Source: Patescibacteria group bacterium
GTDB lineage: Bacteria; Patescibacteriota; Minisyncoccia; Minisyncoccales; Minisyncoccaceae
Assembly: GCA_030156465.1 (NCBI GenBank)
Contig: JASGMO010000029.1
Location: forward strand, 1-6,930
DNA length: 6,930 nucleotides
Direction of reading: 5' to 3'
Under the pieces are notes generated by a model. The model was given only the letters and a program-made list of their open reading frames with translations, had not been told where the DNA came from and did not search any database. Shown piece after piece: positions 1-6,571 of the stretch (positions within the stretch are counted from its first letter, which is position 1; every line of letters starts with the position of its first letter). Made by a program: the position numbers and the translations under genes.

Positions 1-12
1 GAAAAAATTAGA

Positions 13-21
13 TGATATAAT
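13..21 (+). promoter_or_regulatory. Candidate extended -10 promoter element upstream of pilM
   Basis: The bases TGATATAAT fit the extended -10 consensus TGnTATAAT exactly, with the TATAAT hexamer at 16-21. Transcription would begin near position 28 and leave a leader of about 30 bases before the pilM start codon. The matching -35 region would fall off the left edge, so it cannot be inspected; an extended -10 can work with a weak -35. The region is very AT-rich, so a chance TATAAT is possible, but the upstream TG and the position just before the first visible operon gene favour a real promoter. Confidence 0.4.
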
Positions 22-57
22 TATTTTAATAAAGAAATATTTTAAAACTATTTTAAC

Positions 58-1131
58 ATGTTTTTAAAAAATAAAAATAAGACAAGTGGAATGGGGGTTG
101 ACATTGGAACAAAAACAATCAGATTCGTAGAAATTTCACAAAATAAGAATGAATTTATCCTTGATAATTATGGCGAAGTTAATTTAGATCTAGCTTGTAG
201 AGATTTTTTTAGATCTTTTGATAAAAATAACTTAAACCCAGATATTGAAAATATATCAAAATCTATTAAGGCACTAATGATTGAAGCAGATGTTAATAGT
301 AAAAGAGTTAGCTTTTCCTTGCCCGACTTTTCAACTTTTTTTACCACTATTGAGATACCGCCTATGTCTGAAAAAGAAATAGAAGGTGCGGTTGGTTTTG
401 AAGCAAGAAAATATATTCCCTTGCCATTAGATGAAGTTGTTTTAGATTGGCAATTTATGAACGATTCTTCAAAAAAAGAAACTAATAAGATTTTGGTTAT
501 GGCAGTTTCTAAAAAGGTTGTAAGCCAATACAAAGAAATTGCTAAGAGGAGTGAAATGGAACTTGTTTCTCTAGAGGCAGAAGCATTATCATTAAAAAGA
601 TCTTTAATGAATGGGAATAATCAAGAAAATGCTTGCTTGGTTGAAATAGGATACCAAAGCACTAATGTAAGTATTGTTAAAAATGGTTATATGATTATGA
701 GTTCCACATTTGATATTGCAGGAAAAGACATAACAGATGCTATCTCTCAAGGATTTAATGTTACAACAGAAGAAGCAGAAAAAGCAAAGAGAAAATACGG
801 TATACTAGAGAATGAAGAAATATCTTTAGTGGAAGCGATAAGCCCAATATTACAGTCTATCTTTGAAAGAATTAAACAGGTAATAGCTAATTCAGAGAAA
901 AAGGAAGATATTGTAATTTCTAAAATTATATTTTCTGGAGGAACTTCTTTAATGCCTGGTATGATAAATTCTTTTAAAGATTTTTTTGATAGGACCGGAA
1001 AAAAAATTGAAATTGAAAATGGAAAACCATTCCAGAATATTAAATATAGCCCGTTGTTAGAACAAAAAATGGAAGAAATAAATGCTAATTATGCGATTGC
1101 GCTAGGAGAAGCATTGAGAAAATTTGATTAA
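58..1131 (+). CDS. pilM: Type IV pilus assembly protein PilM (actin-like ATPase)
   Basis: PilM is a cytoplasmic actin/FtsA-fold nucleotide-binding protein that docks on the N-terminal tail of PilN and links the membrane alignment complex to the motor side of the pilus machine. The 357 residues match the usual family length. Visible motifs are the first phosphate loop (VDIGTKTIRFVE, residues 14-25), the PilM hallmark stretch at 111-132 containing FEARKYIPLPLDEV, the second phosphate loop beginning VEIGYQST (195-202), and the adenosine-binding segment IFSGGTSLMPGM (291-302), followed by YAIALGEALR near the C-terminus. There is no signal peptide or membrane segment, as expected. The start at M1 gives the short basic leader usual before the first beta strand; M12 would cut into it. 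No Shine-Dalgarno sequence precedes the start. It is the first complete gene of the operon and lies 17 bases before pilN. Confidence 0.95.
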   Translation: MFLKNKNKTSGMGVDIGTKTIRFVEISQNKNEFILDNYGEVNLDLACRDFFRSFDKNNLNPDIENISKSIKALMIEADVNSKRVSFSLPDFSTFFTTIEIPPMSEKEIEGAVGFEARKYIPLPLDEVVLDWQFMNDSSKKETNKILVMAVSKKVVSQYKEIAKRSEMELVSLEAEALSLKRSLMNGNNQENACLVEIGYQSTNVSIVKNGYMIMSSTFDIAGKDITDAISQGFNVTTEEAEKAKRKYGILENEEISLVEAISPILQSIFERIKQVIANSEKKEDIVISKIIFSGGTSLMPGMINSFKDFFDRTGKKIEIENGKPFQNIKYSPLLEQKMEEINANYAIALGEALRKFD

Positions 1132-1142
1132 TAATATATAAT
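1114..1142 (+). promoter_or_regulatory. Candidate internal sigma70-type promoter for pilN
   Basis: TTGAGA (1114-1119; one mismatch to TTGACA) is followed after exactly 17 bases by a perfect TATAAT (1137-1142). The -35 lies in the last codons of pilM and the -10 lies in the short gap before pilN. A start 6-7 bases after the -10 would fall at about 1149, the A of the pilN ATG, so the transcript would be leaderless or nearly so. Spacing and hexamers are very good, but the local sequence is nearly all A and T, so chance cannot be excluded. Confidence 0.35.
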
Positions 1143-1148
1143 TACTTT

Positions 1149-1679
1149 ATGGCAATTGATTTAGAAGAACAAAAAAAAGAATCTTCCTCTCGGGGAAATA
1201 ATACAATTTTAATAATCTTAGTTATTTTGTTGATTCTTTCTTTCGGATTATATTTTTTAATTTCTTTTTATTTTCTACCGCAAAAAGAAGCTCAAATAAT
1301 TGAAGTAAGTGAGGAGATTTCAAATATGAATAAATCTGCAGTGGGAAGCAATATGGCCAAGCTTAATGAAGCAAAAAAACAAATTAATGATTTTAAAGTA
1401 ATTTTTGAAAATATTCCCAGGACATCTAATTTTTTTGTAAATTTTGATAGATTTTTAAAACCAAATATTAATTATTCAAACCTTAAGATAGACTCCTCTT
1501 CTAGGAAAGTTACTGTTTCGGGATCAGCGCAAAGTAATCATTATTTAATGCAACAAATTTCGGCTTGGGAAAACGAAGAATTCTTAGAAAATTATGAACT
1601 TTCTAATATTAACATTAATGAAAACGAAGAAGTAACATTTAACGTTGTTTTAACATTCAAGCAGTCCTTGTTTAAATAA
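1149..1679 (+). CDS. pilN: Type IV pilus alignment-complex protein PilN-like
   Basis: PilN is a bitopic inner-membrane protein that binds PilM through its cytoplasmic tail and dimerises with PilO outside the membrane. The 176 residues show that layout: a charged cytoplasmic tail (1-18), one long hydrophobic segment (about 19-43), a helical, probably coiled-coil stalk (about 44-87), and a mixed alpha/beta C-terminal domain (about 88-176). The strand pattern SRKVTVSGSA (118-127), a helix, then EVTFNVVLTF (161-170) fits the ferredoxin-like fold of PilN. The PilM-docking motif at the extreme N-terminus, classically INLLP, is reduced to I-D-L (residues 3-5). The call rests on topology, size and position between pilM and pilO more than on strong residue matches. 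The next gene begins after 2 bases. No Shine-Dalgarno sequence is visible; a candidate promoter ends just upstream. Confidence 0.82.
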   Translation: MAIDLEEQKKESSSRGNNTILIILVILLILSFGLYFLISFYFLPQKEAQIIEVSEEISNMNKSAVGSNMAKLNEAKKQINDFKVIFENIPRTSNFFVNFDRFLKPNINYSNLKIDSSSRKVTVSGSAQSNHYLMQQISAWENEEFLENYELSNININENEEVTFNVVLTFKQSLFK

Positions 1680-1681
1680 AT

Positions 1682-2251
1682 ATGGAAAAAAAGCAAATCA
1701 ACTTAATAATCTCTTTGGTAATATTGCTTCTTATTTTCGGGTTATTTAATTTTTTAATTCTTCCTGAGTATAGAAAAATAGGTGAAAAGAATCTTGAAAT
1801 TGAAAGACTAGAAAAACAAATTGAGATAACAAACAATTATTACTTATTTTCAGATAAAAGTTTTAATGATTTAATGGCATCTCAATGGGACCAAAAAAAA
1901 GAATTGATCACTATTAATTTTATGTCATCACCCTTCTTTTTTCCCAAGACACAATACTTTTTAAGAAATACAGCATCTCAAAATGGATTAATGGTTTCTA
2001 ATATAACTAATTCTCATTCTTTACCAATTGATAGGTCACAAGAACCATTTAAAGACAAAATAGAAGGGCCAGTCAAAAAAACATCTTTTAACGTATCTCT
2101 TGAGGGAACATATGAATCTCTTAAAAATTTTTTATCTGCACTTGAGAGCCAAACAAGATTGGCAAATGTAAAAAGCATTAGCACATCCTCAATGAGACAA
2201 AAAAGCGATATTTTAAAGTTTAGCTTAATAATTGATTTTTATTCATATTGA
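1682..2251 (+). CDS. pilO: Type IV pilus alignment-complex protein PilO
   Basis: PilO pairs with PilN to form the membrane-anchored stalk around the pilus base. The 189-residue product has a short basic N-terminus (MEKKQ), one hydrophobic segment (about 7-27), a short coiled-coil stretch (about 30-52) rich in E, K and L, and a C-terminal alpha/beta domain. The most telling part is residues 136-160: a strand (FNVSLEGTY) running into the helix ESLKNFLSALESQTRL, the standard PilO signature of 'strand, G-x-Y, x-x-L-x-x-F-L-x-x-L-E', followed by the final strands. A proline- and serine-rich loop (about 81-125) precedes it. The gene starts 2 bases after pilN and ends in TGA, one base before the ATG of the next gene, which suggests translational coupling on both sides. 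Confidence 0.88.
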   Translation: MEKKQINLIISLVILLLIFGLFNFLILPEYRKIGEKNLEIERLEKQIEITNNYYLFSDKSFNDLMASQWDQKKELITINFMSSPFFFPKTQYFLRNTASQNGLMVSNITNSHSLPIDRSQEPFKDKIEGPVKKTSFNVSLEGTYESLKNFLSALESQTRLANVKSISTSSMRQKSDILKFSLIIDFYSY

Positions 2252-2252
2252 T

Positions 2253-2516
2253 ATGATAAATGTAGAAGACGAAAAAAAAGAAGTAAAGAAAAAAAGTTTA
2301 TTAGAAAAAATAGCTCCATTGGTTTTGATTGCTCTATTAATTTTTGTTGGATTTTTTCTTTTTAACACCTTTAATCCTGGAGAAAAGGATATAATAGTTG
2401 ATTCAGGGGACGACCAATTGTTAGAACGAGCGAAGATGGATGAATTAATTGAGTTTATAAATTCTCCTGAATTTAATAATTTAGTGCATGTCCCTGACCC
2501 TGATATTTTTAATTAA
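2253..2516 (+). CDS. Small single-pass membrane protein of unknown function in the pilP position
   Basis: I do not recognise this family with confidence. The 87-residue product, counted from the ATG at 2253, has a highly charged cytoplasmic N-terminus (residues 1-20, eight Lys and six Asp/Glu), one hydrophobic segment (about 21-39), and a short, acidic extracytoplasmic tail of about 48 residues ending VPDPDIFN. A TTG at 2232 would add seven residues but overlaps pilO; the ATG one base after the pilO stop is preferred. In diderm T4P operons pilP follows pilO. This product has no lipobox cysteine (no Cys at all) and is far too short for the PilP beta domain, so it is not an ordinary PilP. The tail, a short helix (LLERAKMDELIEFINS) followed by a proline-containing end, could be a binding peptide for PilN/PilO or a pore partner; that is inference. 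An A8 tract lies near the 5' end. Confidence 0.75.
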   Translation: MINVEDEKKEVKKKSLLEKIAPLVLIALLIFVGFFLFNTFNPGEKDIIVDSGDDQLLERAKMDELIEFINSPEFNNLVHVPDPDIFN

Positions 2517-2524
2517 TTTAATAT

Positions 2525-2528
2525 AGAG
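2525..2528 (+). promoter_or_regulatory. Weak Shine-Dalgarno-like AGAG before pilB
   Basis: AGAG lies 7 bases before the pilB ATG. It is the only purine block in the window that matches part of the anti-Shine-Dalgarno sequence at a workable distance from a start codon. It supports the start at 2536, but a four-base match in AT-rich DNA is weak evidence. Confidence 0.3.
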
Positions 2529-2535
2529 TTCAAAT

Positions 2536-4278
2536 ATGTTAATAGAAAAATTTATTGAGAAAAAACAAATAAAAGAGGCAGAGGCAGAGAATATAAAAAA
2601 AGAATTTCGTGAATTCCAAGGAACCGAAGAAGAGTTTTTGCTCCAAAAAAAATTATTAAATGATCATGAGATGAATGTTTTGAAGTCAGAAGCTTACAAT
2701 ATGCCATCTTTTGAAAAAATAGATATTCTAGATGTTTCTGGAGATGTTCTTTCTTTGATTCCAGAAGATTCAGCAAGATTTTATAAGATTATACCTCTTT
2801 CTTTAAACGGAAATGTTTTAGATGTTGGAATGGTTGATCCCGACGATATTAAGGCTCAAGAAGTTATAGATTTTCTATCAAGACAGAATAAGATTAAGCA
2901 TAATACCTATGTAATTAATAACAACTCTTTTAAATCTTTTCTAAAGAAGTATAGAGATATGGGGGAAGAAGTTGGTAAGGCACTGAGTAACTTAGAAAAG
3001 GAATTGGGAGGAAGAAATGAAAATGTTGATTTTAATAATGTAGAGAAAAAAACAAAAACAGAAAAATTATCCGAAGACGCACCTATTATTAAAATGGTAG
3101 CTGTTATACTTAGGCACGCTGTTGATGGAGGAGCATCCGATGTTCATATAGAGCCAGAAGAAAAACAATTAAGAATTAGATTTAGAATGGATGGCTCTCT
3201 TTTTGCTTCATTATTTTTACCGATACATACTCATGCATCAATAGTCACAAGAATTAAAATTCTTTCTAATTTAAGAATTGATGAAACTAGGGTCCCTCAA
3301 GACGGTAGATTCTCTGCAAAGATTGATAATAAACTAGTTGATTTTAGAGTTTCCACTTTCCCAACAAAATTAGGAGAAAAAGTTGTTATCAGGGTTCTTG
3401 ATCCAACGGAGAATCTTAGAAATTATGAAGAAATTGGTCTTTCTGGATATAACTTAGATGTTGTGAAAGAAGCTGTCAAAAAGCCATTTGGATTAATACT
3501 AACAACTGGACCAACTGGATCTGGTAAAACTACAACAATTTATTCAATTCTTAAAGAACTAAATAATCCTGATGTTAATGTAGTTACCTTGGAAGATCCG
3601 ATAGAGTATTTTATTAGCGGAGTTAATCAATCACAAATTAGGCCAGAGATTGGATATGATTTTAGCCATGGGTTAAGATCTGTTGTGAGACAAGATCCTG
3701 ATATCATTATGGTTGGAGAGATAAGAGATGAAGATTCTGCTTCTTTAGTTACACATGCGGCGTTAACTGGACATATTGTTTTATCAACACTTCATACTAA
3801 TAATGCTATTGGGTCAATTTCAAGATTAATTGATATGAAGGTCAAGCCGTTTCTTATTCCAGCAACCTTAAACTTAGTTGTTGCACAAAGACTTGCTCAT
3901 ACACTATGTCCTTATTGCAAAGAAAAAGTTAGACCAAACAAAGAAGTAGAAAAAGAAATAATTAGACAGATGGATGATTTACCCGAAAGTAATAAAAAAT
4001 ATTTTACAATACCTAAAGAATTGTTTGTTTATAAACCAAAAGGCTGTCCTAAATGTAATATGAAGGGAGAAAAAGGAAGAATTGGTGTTTTTGAGGTATT
4101 AAAAATGTCTAGGGGGATAGAACAGGTTATTCTTGAAGATTACTCAACTGTTAATTTAGCTAAAGAGGCAAGAAAGCAGGGAATGATAACCATGAGGCAA
4201 GACGCTATAATAAAAGCATTGCAAGGAATTATTTCAATAGAGGAGGTATTTAGAATTACAGAAGAACAAAAAATATAA
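2536..4278 (+). CDS. pilB: Type IV pilus extension ATPase PilB (GspE/PulE family)
   Basis: PilB is the cytoplasmic hexameric ATPase that powers pilin polymerisation through PilC. At 580 residues it is of normal family length. The N-terminal region (about 1-140) is a GspE/MshEN-type domain, with the typical run LIPEDSARFYKIIPLSL at 74-90 and VGMVDPDD at 97-104. The catalytic part has SDVHIEP (201-207), RFRMDG (215-220), VPQDGRFSAKI (253-263), Walker A GPTGSGKT (325-332), Asp box TLEDPIEY (351-358), Walker B DPDIIMVGEIRDED (387-400) and His box ALTGHIVLSTLHTN (409-422). Two Cys pairs, CPYC (458-461) and CPKC (504-507), form the zinc-binding module that distinguishes PilB/GspE from PilT. The RLGxxL half-motif used for c-di-GMP binding by some MshEN domains is not evident near the N-terminus. 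It lies 19 bases after the small membrane-protein gene and 2 bases before pilT. Confidence 0.96.
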   Translation: MLIEKFIEKKQIKEAEAENIKKEFREFQGTEEEFLLQKKLLNDHEMNVLKSEAYNMPSFEKIDILDVSGDVLSLIPEDSARFYKIIPLSLNGNVLDVGMVDPDDIKAQEVIDFLSRQNKIKHNTYVINNNSFKSFLKKYRDMGEEVGKALSNLEKELGGRNENVDFNNVEKKTKTEKLSEDAPIIKMVAVILRHAVDGGASDVHIEPEEKQLRIRFRMDGSLFASLFLPIHTHASIVTRIKILSNLRIDETRVPQDGRFSAKIDNKLVDFRVSTFPTKLGEKVVIRVLDPTENLRNYEEIGLSGYNLDVVKEAVKKPFGLILTTGPTGSGKTTTIYSILKELNNPDVNVVTLEDPIEYFISGVNQSQIRPEIGYDFSHGLRSVVRQDPDIIMVGEIRDEDSASLVTHAALTGHIVLSTLHTNNAIGSISRLIDMKVKPFLIPATLNLVVAQRLAHTLCPYCKEKVRPNKEVEKEIIRQMDDLPESNKKYFTIPKELFVYKPKGCPKCNMKGEKGRIGVFEVLKMSRGIEQVILEDYSTVNLAKEARKQGMITMRQDAIIKALQGIISIEEVFRITEEQKI

Positions 4279-4280
4279 AG

Positions 4281-5342
4281 ATGGATTATCAAATACAATT
4301 AAAACAACTACTTGATGCAACAATAAAGAATAACGCTTCAGACTTACATTTTTCTGAGGGTCATTTTCCTGCAATGAGAATAAGTAGAGATCTTGTTTTT
4401 CTTGATAAAGTAAAAAAATTAAGCGCCGAGGACTCAAAAGGTCTTGCTTTTGCTTTAATGAGTGAAAAACAAACAGAAGAATTTTTAAAAGAAAAAGAAA
4501 TAGACTTTTCATATAGTTTTGAAGGTAGGGCTAGATTTAGAGTGAATGTATTTTTTCAGATGGAGAAAGTTAGTGCATCTTTAAGATTAATTCCAGAAAC
4601 GATAAAATCTATTGAAGAGTTAAACTTGCCAATAGGAATTCGTAAGTTTCTTGATTATTCACATGGGTTGATTCTTGTTGTTGGACCATCAAGTCATGGG
4701 AAAAGTTCAACTTTGGCAGCGATAATAGATGAGATTAATGGAAGCAAGCCATATCATATTATTACTATAGAAGATCCAGTTGAATATGTCTTCAAGAAGA
4801 AGAAGTCAATAATTAGCCAAAGGGAATTGCATACAGATACGAAATCTTTTGCAAGAGCATTAAAATCTTCTTTGCGAGAAGATCCTAATGTAATAATGGT
4901 AGGGGAGATGAGAGATCCTGAAACGATAGCGGCGGCAATAACAGCAGCAGAAACTGGGCACCTTGTTTTTGCAACTCTTCACACCAACTCAGCTGCTCAA
5001 ACAATTCACAGAATAGTAGATAGTTTTCAAGGAGCTCAACAATCACAAATTAGAGCTCAAATAGCGAGTTCTTTAGTTGGTATAATTTCTCAAAGATTAA
5101 TACCTGCTTCTTCTGGTGGGGTGGTTCCAGTATGTGAGATGCTTTTTAATAATTCAGCTATTTCTAATCTAATAAGAGATAACAAAGTATATGAGATACC
5201 TTTAGTTATAGATACTTCCTTTGATGTGGGAATGGTTTCTTTAGATAGGTCGCTTGCAGAATTGGTAAGAAAGGGTAAAATAAGTATTGATAATGCTATA
5301 AAGTTTTCCAATAATCCAAGAGAATTAAAAAAGATAATATGA
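4281..5342 (+). CDS. pilT: Type IV pilus retraction ATPase PilT
   Basis: PilT is the hexameric ATPase that drives pilus disassembly and retraction, used in twitching, surface pulling and DNA uptake. At 353 residues, lacking the PilB N-terminal domain and the zinc cysteines, it fits PilT/PilU. Visible motifs are ASDLHFSEGHFPAMRI (19-34), ARFRVNVFFQ (84-93), Walker A GPSSHGKS (135-142), Asp box TIEDPVEY (162-169), Walker B DPNVIMVGEMRDPE (201-214), His box AAETGHLVFATLHTN (222-236) and the C-terminal motif AISNLIRD (293-300). The Walker A keeps G, GK and S but replaces the usual TGS between them with SSH, and the C-terminal AIRNLIRE signature has Ser for its first Arg. All other catalytic positions look intact, so activity is likely. 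It starts 2 bases after pilB, and its TGA stop overlaps the pilC start as ATGA. Confidence 0.94.
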   Translation: MDYQIQLKQLLDATIKNNASDLHFSEGHFPAMRISRDLVFLDKVKKLSAEDSKGLAFALMSEKQTEEFLKEKEIDFSYSFEGRARFRVNVFFQMEKVSASLRLIPETIKSIEELNLPIGIRKFLDYSHGLILVVGPSSHGKSSTLAAIIDEINGSKPYHIITIEDPVEYVFKKKKSIISQRELHTDTKSFARALKSSLREDPNVIMVGEMRDPETIAAAITAAETGHLVFATLHTNSAAQTIHRIVDSFQGAQQSQIRAQIASSLVGIISQRLIPASSGGVVPVCEMLFNNSAISNLIRDNKVYEIPLVIDTSFDVGMVSLDRSLAELVRKGKISIDNAIKFSNNPRELKKII

Positions 5343-6556
5343 AATATTCTTATCAAGCAAAAGACAATAATGGTGTTAAGAAGACGGGTATAATAGAGGC
5401 AAGTTCAAGGGAAGCGGTTCTTGATTTTTTAAGCGATGATGGACTTTTTCCAATAGAGGTTGTTCAGCAGGAGTCTGAAAAAGCAAAGGGGGCACTAGAC
5501 AAGAAAATTACTTTGTTTGATGGTGTTTCTATGAAAGATGTTGCAATATTTTCAAGACAACTTTCAATAATGATAGATTCTAATGTTCCTCCCGCAGAAG
5601 CGCTAGAAGCGTTAGGTGACCAAACAAAAAATGCATCTTTTAAGGAAAAAATATATAATATTTCAAGAGATGTTAGAGAAGGAACACAGCTTTCAAATGC
5701 TTTAAATAAATATCCTAAAATATTTTCTTATTTTTATGTTAATATGGTTAAATCAGGTGAGGTTTCTGGTAATTTGCCTAGTATACTGGAAAAAGTTGCT
5801 AGCCACCTAGAAAGTGAATACGAGATTCGTTCTAAAGTTACAGGAGCAATGACCTATCCAGCTGTTATTTTAGTAATTTTTGTTTTAATTTTTGCAGTTA
5901 TTATGATTTTTGTAATCCCTGGATTGGTTGAAGTATTAGAGGAAACGGGCCAAGAGCTTCCTTTGGCGACAAGGATTATCATGGGTATATCAGACTTCTT
6001 TGTTAATTTTTGGTATATAGTTATTTTAGTATTTGGAGGTATAATAGCATTTTTTGTTAAGTATCCTAAGACGCCAAGCGGAAAAGATCTTTTTGATAGA
6101 ATATTATTAAAAATTCCAGTATTAGGTAATTTTTACAAAAGTTTATTCCTAACTCGTTTTGCTGAAAACTTTTCTACTTTAATATCTGCAGGAATTACAA
6201 TAAATGAAGCATTAGAAGTTGTTGCTAAATTGATAGGGAATAATGTCTATCAAGAAGCGATATTGACAGCTAAAGAAAAGGTCGTCAAAGGAGAAAGTAT
6301 CAGCAATGTTTTAAGTCGAAGGCCCGATATTATTTCTCCGCTTTTTGTACAGATGGTGTCAGTCGGAGAAAAGACAGGAAAACTTGACTCATCACTTGAA
6401 AATGTAGTAAGATTCTATAAGAGAGAGACAGAAGTTTTCATTAATTCATTGTCAAGTATAATTGAACCATTGTTAATTATAGGACTTGCATTAATGGTGG
6501 GACTTCTAGTGGCAGCGGTTCTATTGCCAATGTATCAAGTAACAACAACTATATAA
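5339..6556 (+). CDS. pilC: Type IV pilus inner-membrane platform protein PilC (GspF family)
   Basis: PilC is the polytopic inner-membrane platform on which PilB and PilT act to add or remove pilins. The 405 residues match the family. The N-terminal segment (YSYQAKDNNGVKKTGIIEA, 3-21) is the usual short beta domain of GspF/PilC. Two T2SSF repeats follow: the first at about 67-190, with FSRQLSIMIDSNVPPAEALE and VKSGEVSGNLPSILEKVA; the second at about 270-391, with RFAENFSTLISAGITINEAL and VSVGEKTGKLDSSLENV. These repeated 'F-x-x-x-L-x-x-x-I-x-x-G' and 'G-E-x-(S/T)-G-x-L' elements are the family hallmark. Hydrophobic segments lie at about 172-195, 222-241 and 373-397, giving three membrane passes. 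The ATG shares 4 bases with the pilT stop codon (ATGA), so translation is probably coupled to pilT. The pilin gene begins 15 bases downstream. Confidence 0.95.
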   Translation: MKYSYQAKDNNGVKKTGIIEASSREAVLDFLSDDGLFPIEVVQQESEKAKGALDKKITLFDGVSMKDVAIFSRQLSIMIDSNVPPAEALEALGDQTKNASFKEKIYNISRDVREGTQLSNALNKYPKIFSYFYVNMVKSGEVSGNLPSILEKVASHLESEYEIRSKVTGAMTYPAVILVIFVLIFAVIMIFVIPGLVEVLEETGQELPLATRIIMGISDFFVNFWYIVILVFGGIIAFFVKYPKTPSGKDLFDRILLKIPVLGNFYKSLFLTRFAENFSTLISAGITINEALEVVAKLIGNNVYQEAILTAKEKVVKGESISNVLSRRPDIISPLFVQMVSVGEKTGKLDSSLENVVRFYKRETEVFINSLSSIIEPLLIIGLALMVGLLVAAVLLPMYQVTTTI

Positions 6557-6557
6557 T
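6552..6557 (+). promoter_or_regulatory. Possible -10 element before the pilin gene
   Basis: A perfect TATAAT straddles the pilC stop codon, 14 bases before the pilin ATG. No convincing -35 hexamer lies 16-18 bases upstream; the nearest, TTGCCA at 6524-6529, is 22 bases away, which is too far. There is no extended TG. Pilins are often expressed more strongly than their assembly proteins, so a separate promoter would make sense, but the sequence support is weak. Confidence 0.15.
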
Positions 6558-6571
6558 AAATATTAATAAAT

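Noticed and set aside
2..67. Short open frame at the left edge that could be the C-terminal tail of an upstream gene overlapping the pilM start
   Set aside because: The 21 codons are almost all Lys, Ile, Leu, Phe and Thr from AT-rich DNA, with no recognisable motif. The other two forward frames also stop within 15 bases, so no frame can be chosen.
98..103. TTGACA inside the start of pilM as a -35 box
   Set aside because: No -10-like hexamer lies 16-18 bases downstream, and the bases encode the conserved Val-Asp-Ile of the phosphate loop.
168..533. Reverse-strand open frames opposite pilM, pilB, pilT and pilC
   Set aside because: They lie fully or almost wholly within well-supported genes, have no recognisable domains and read as Leu/Phe/Ser-rich mirror frames of Lys/Glu-rich coding DNA.
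1104..1108. AGGAG near the end of pilM as a ribosome site for pilN
   Set aside because: It is 40 bases upstream of the pilN ATG and lies within pilM codons.
2249..2251. TGA read as glycine (code 25)
   Set aside because: The pilO TGA is directly followed by the next gene's ATG, and the pilT TGA forms an ATGA overlap with pilC; reading through either gives no family sequence.
2232..2252. TTG start for the small membrane protein
   Set aside because: It would overlap the pilO end by 20 bases and add seven residues of no evident use; the ATG at 2253 sits one base after the pilO stop and gives the usual charged N-terminus.
2272..2279. A8 tract in the small gene as a programmed frameshift or phase-variation site
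   Set aside because: Similar A8 runs occur in pilM, pilN, pilO and pilB as Lys codons in AT-rich DNA. No alternative frame continues into a meaningful product.
4241..4247. AGGAGGT, the best Shine-Dalgarno match in the window, near the end of pilB
   Set aside because: It lies 33 bases before the pilT ATG, too far, and a TAG at 4251 in the pilT frame rules out an earlier start. It encodes Glu-Glu-Val in pilB.
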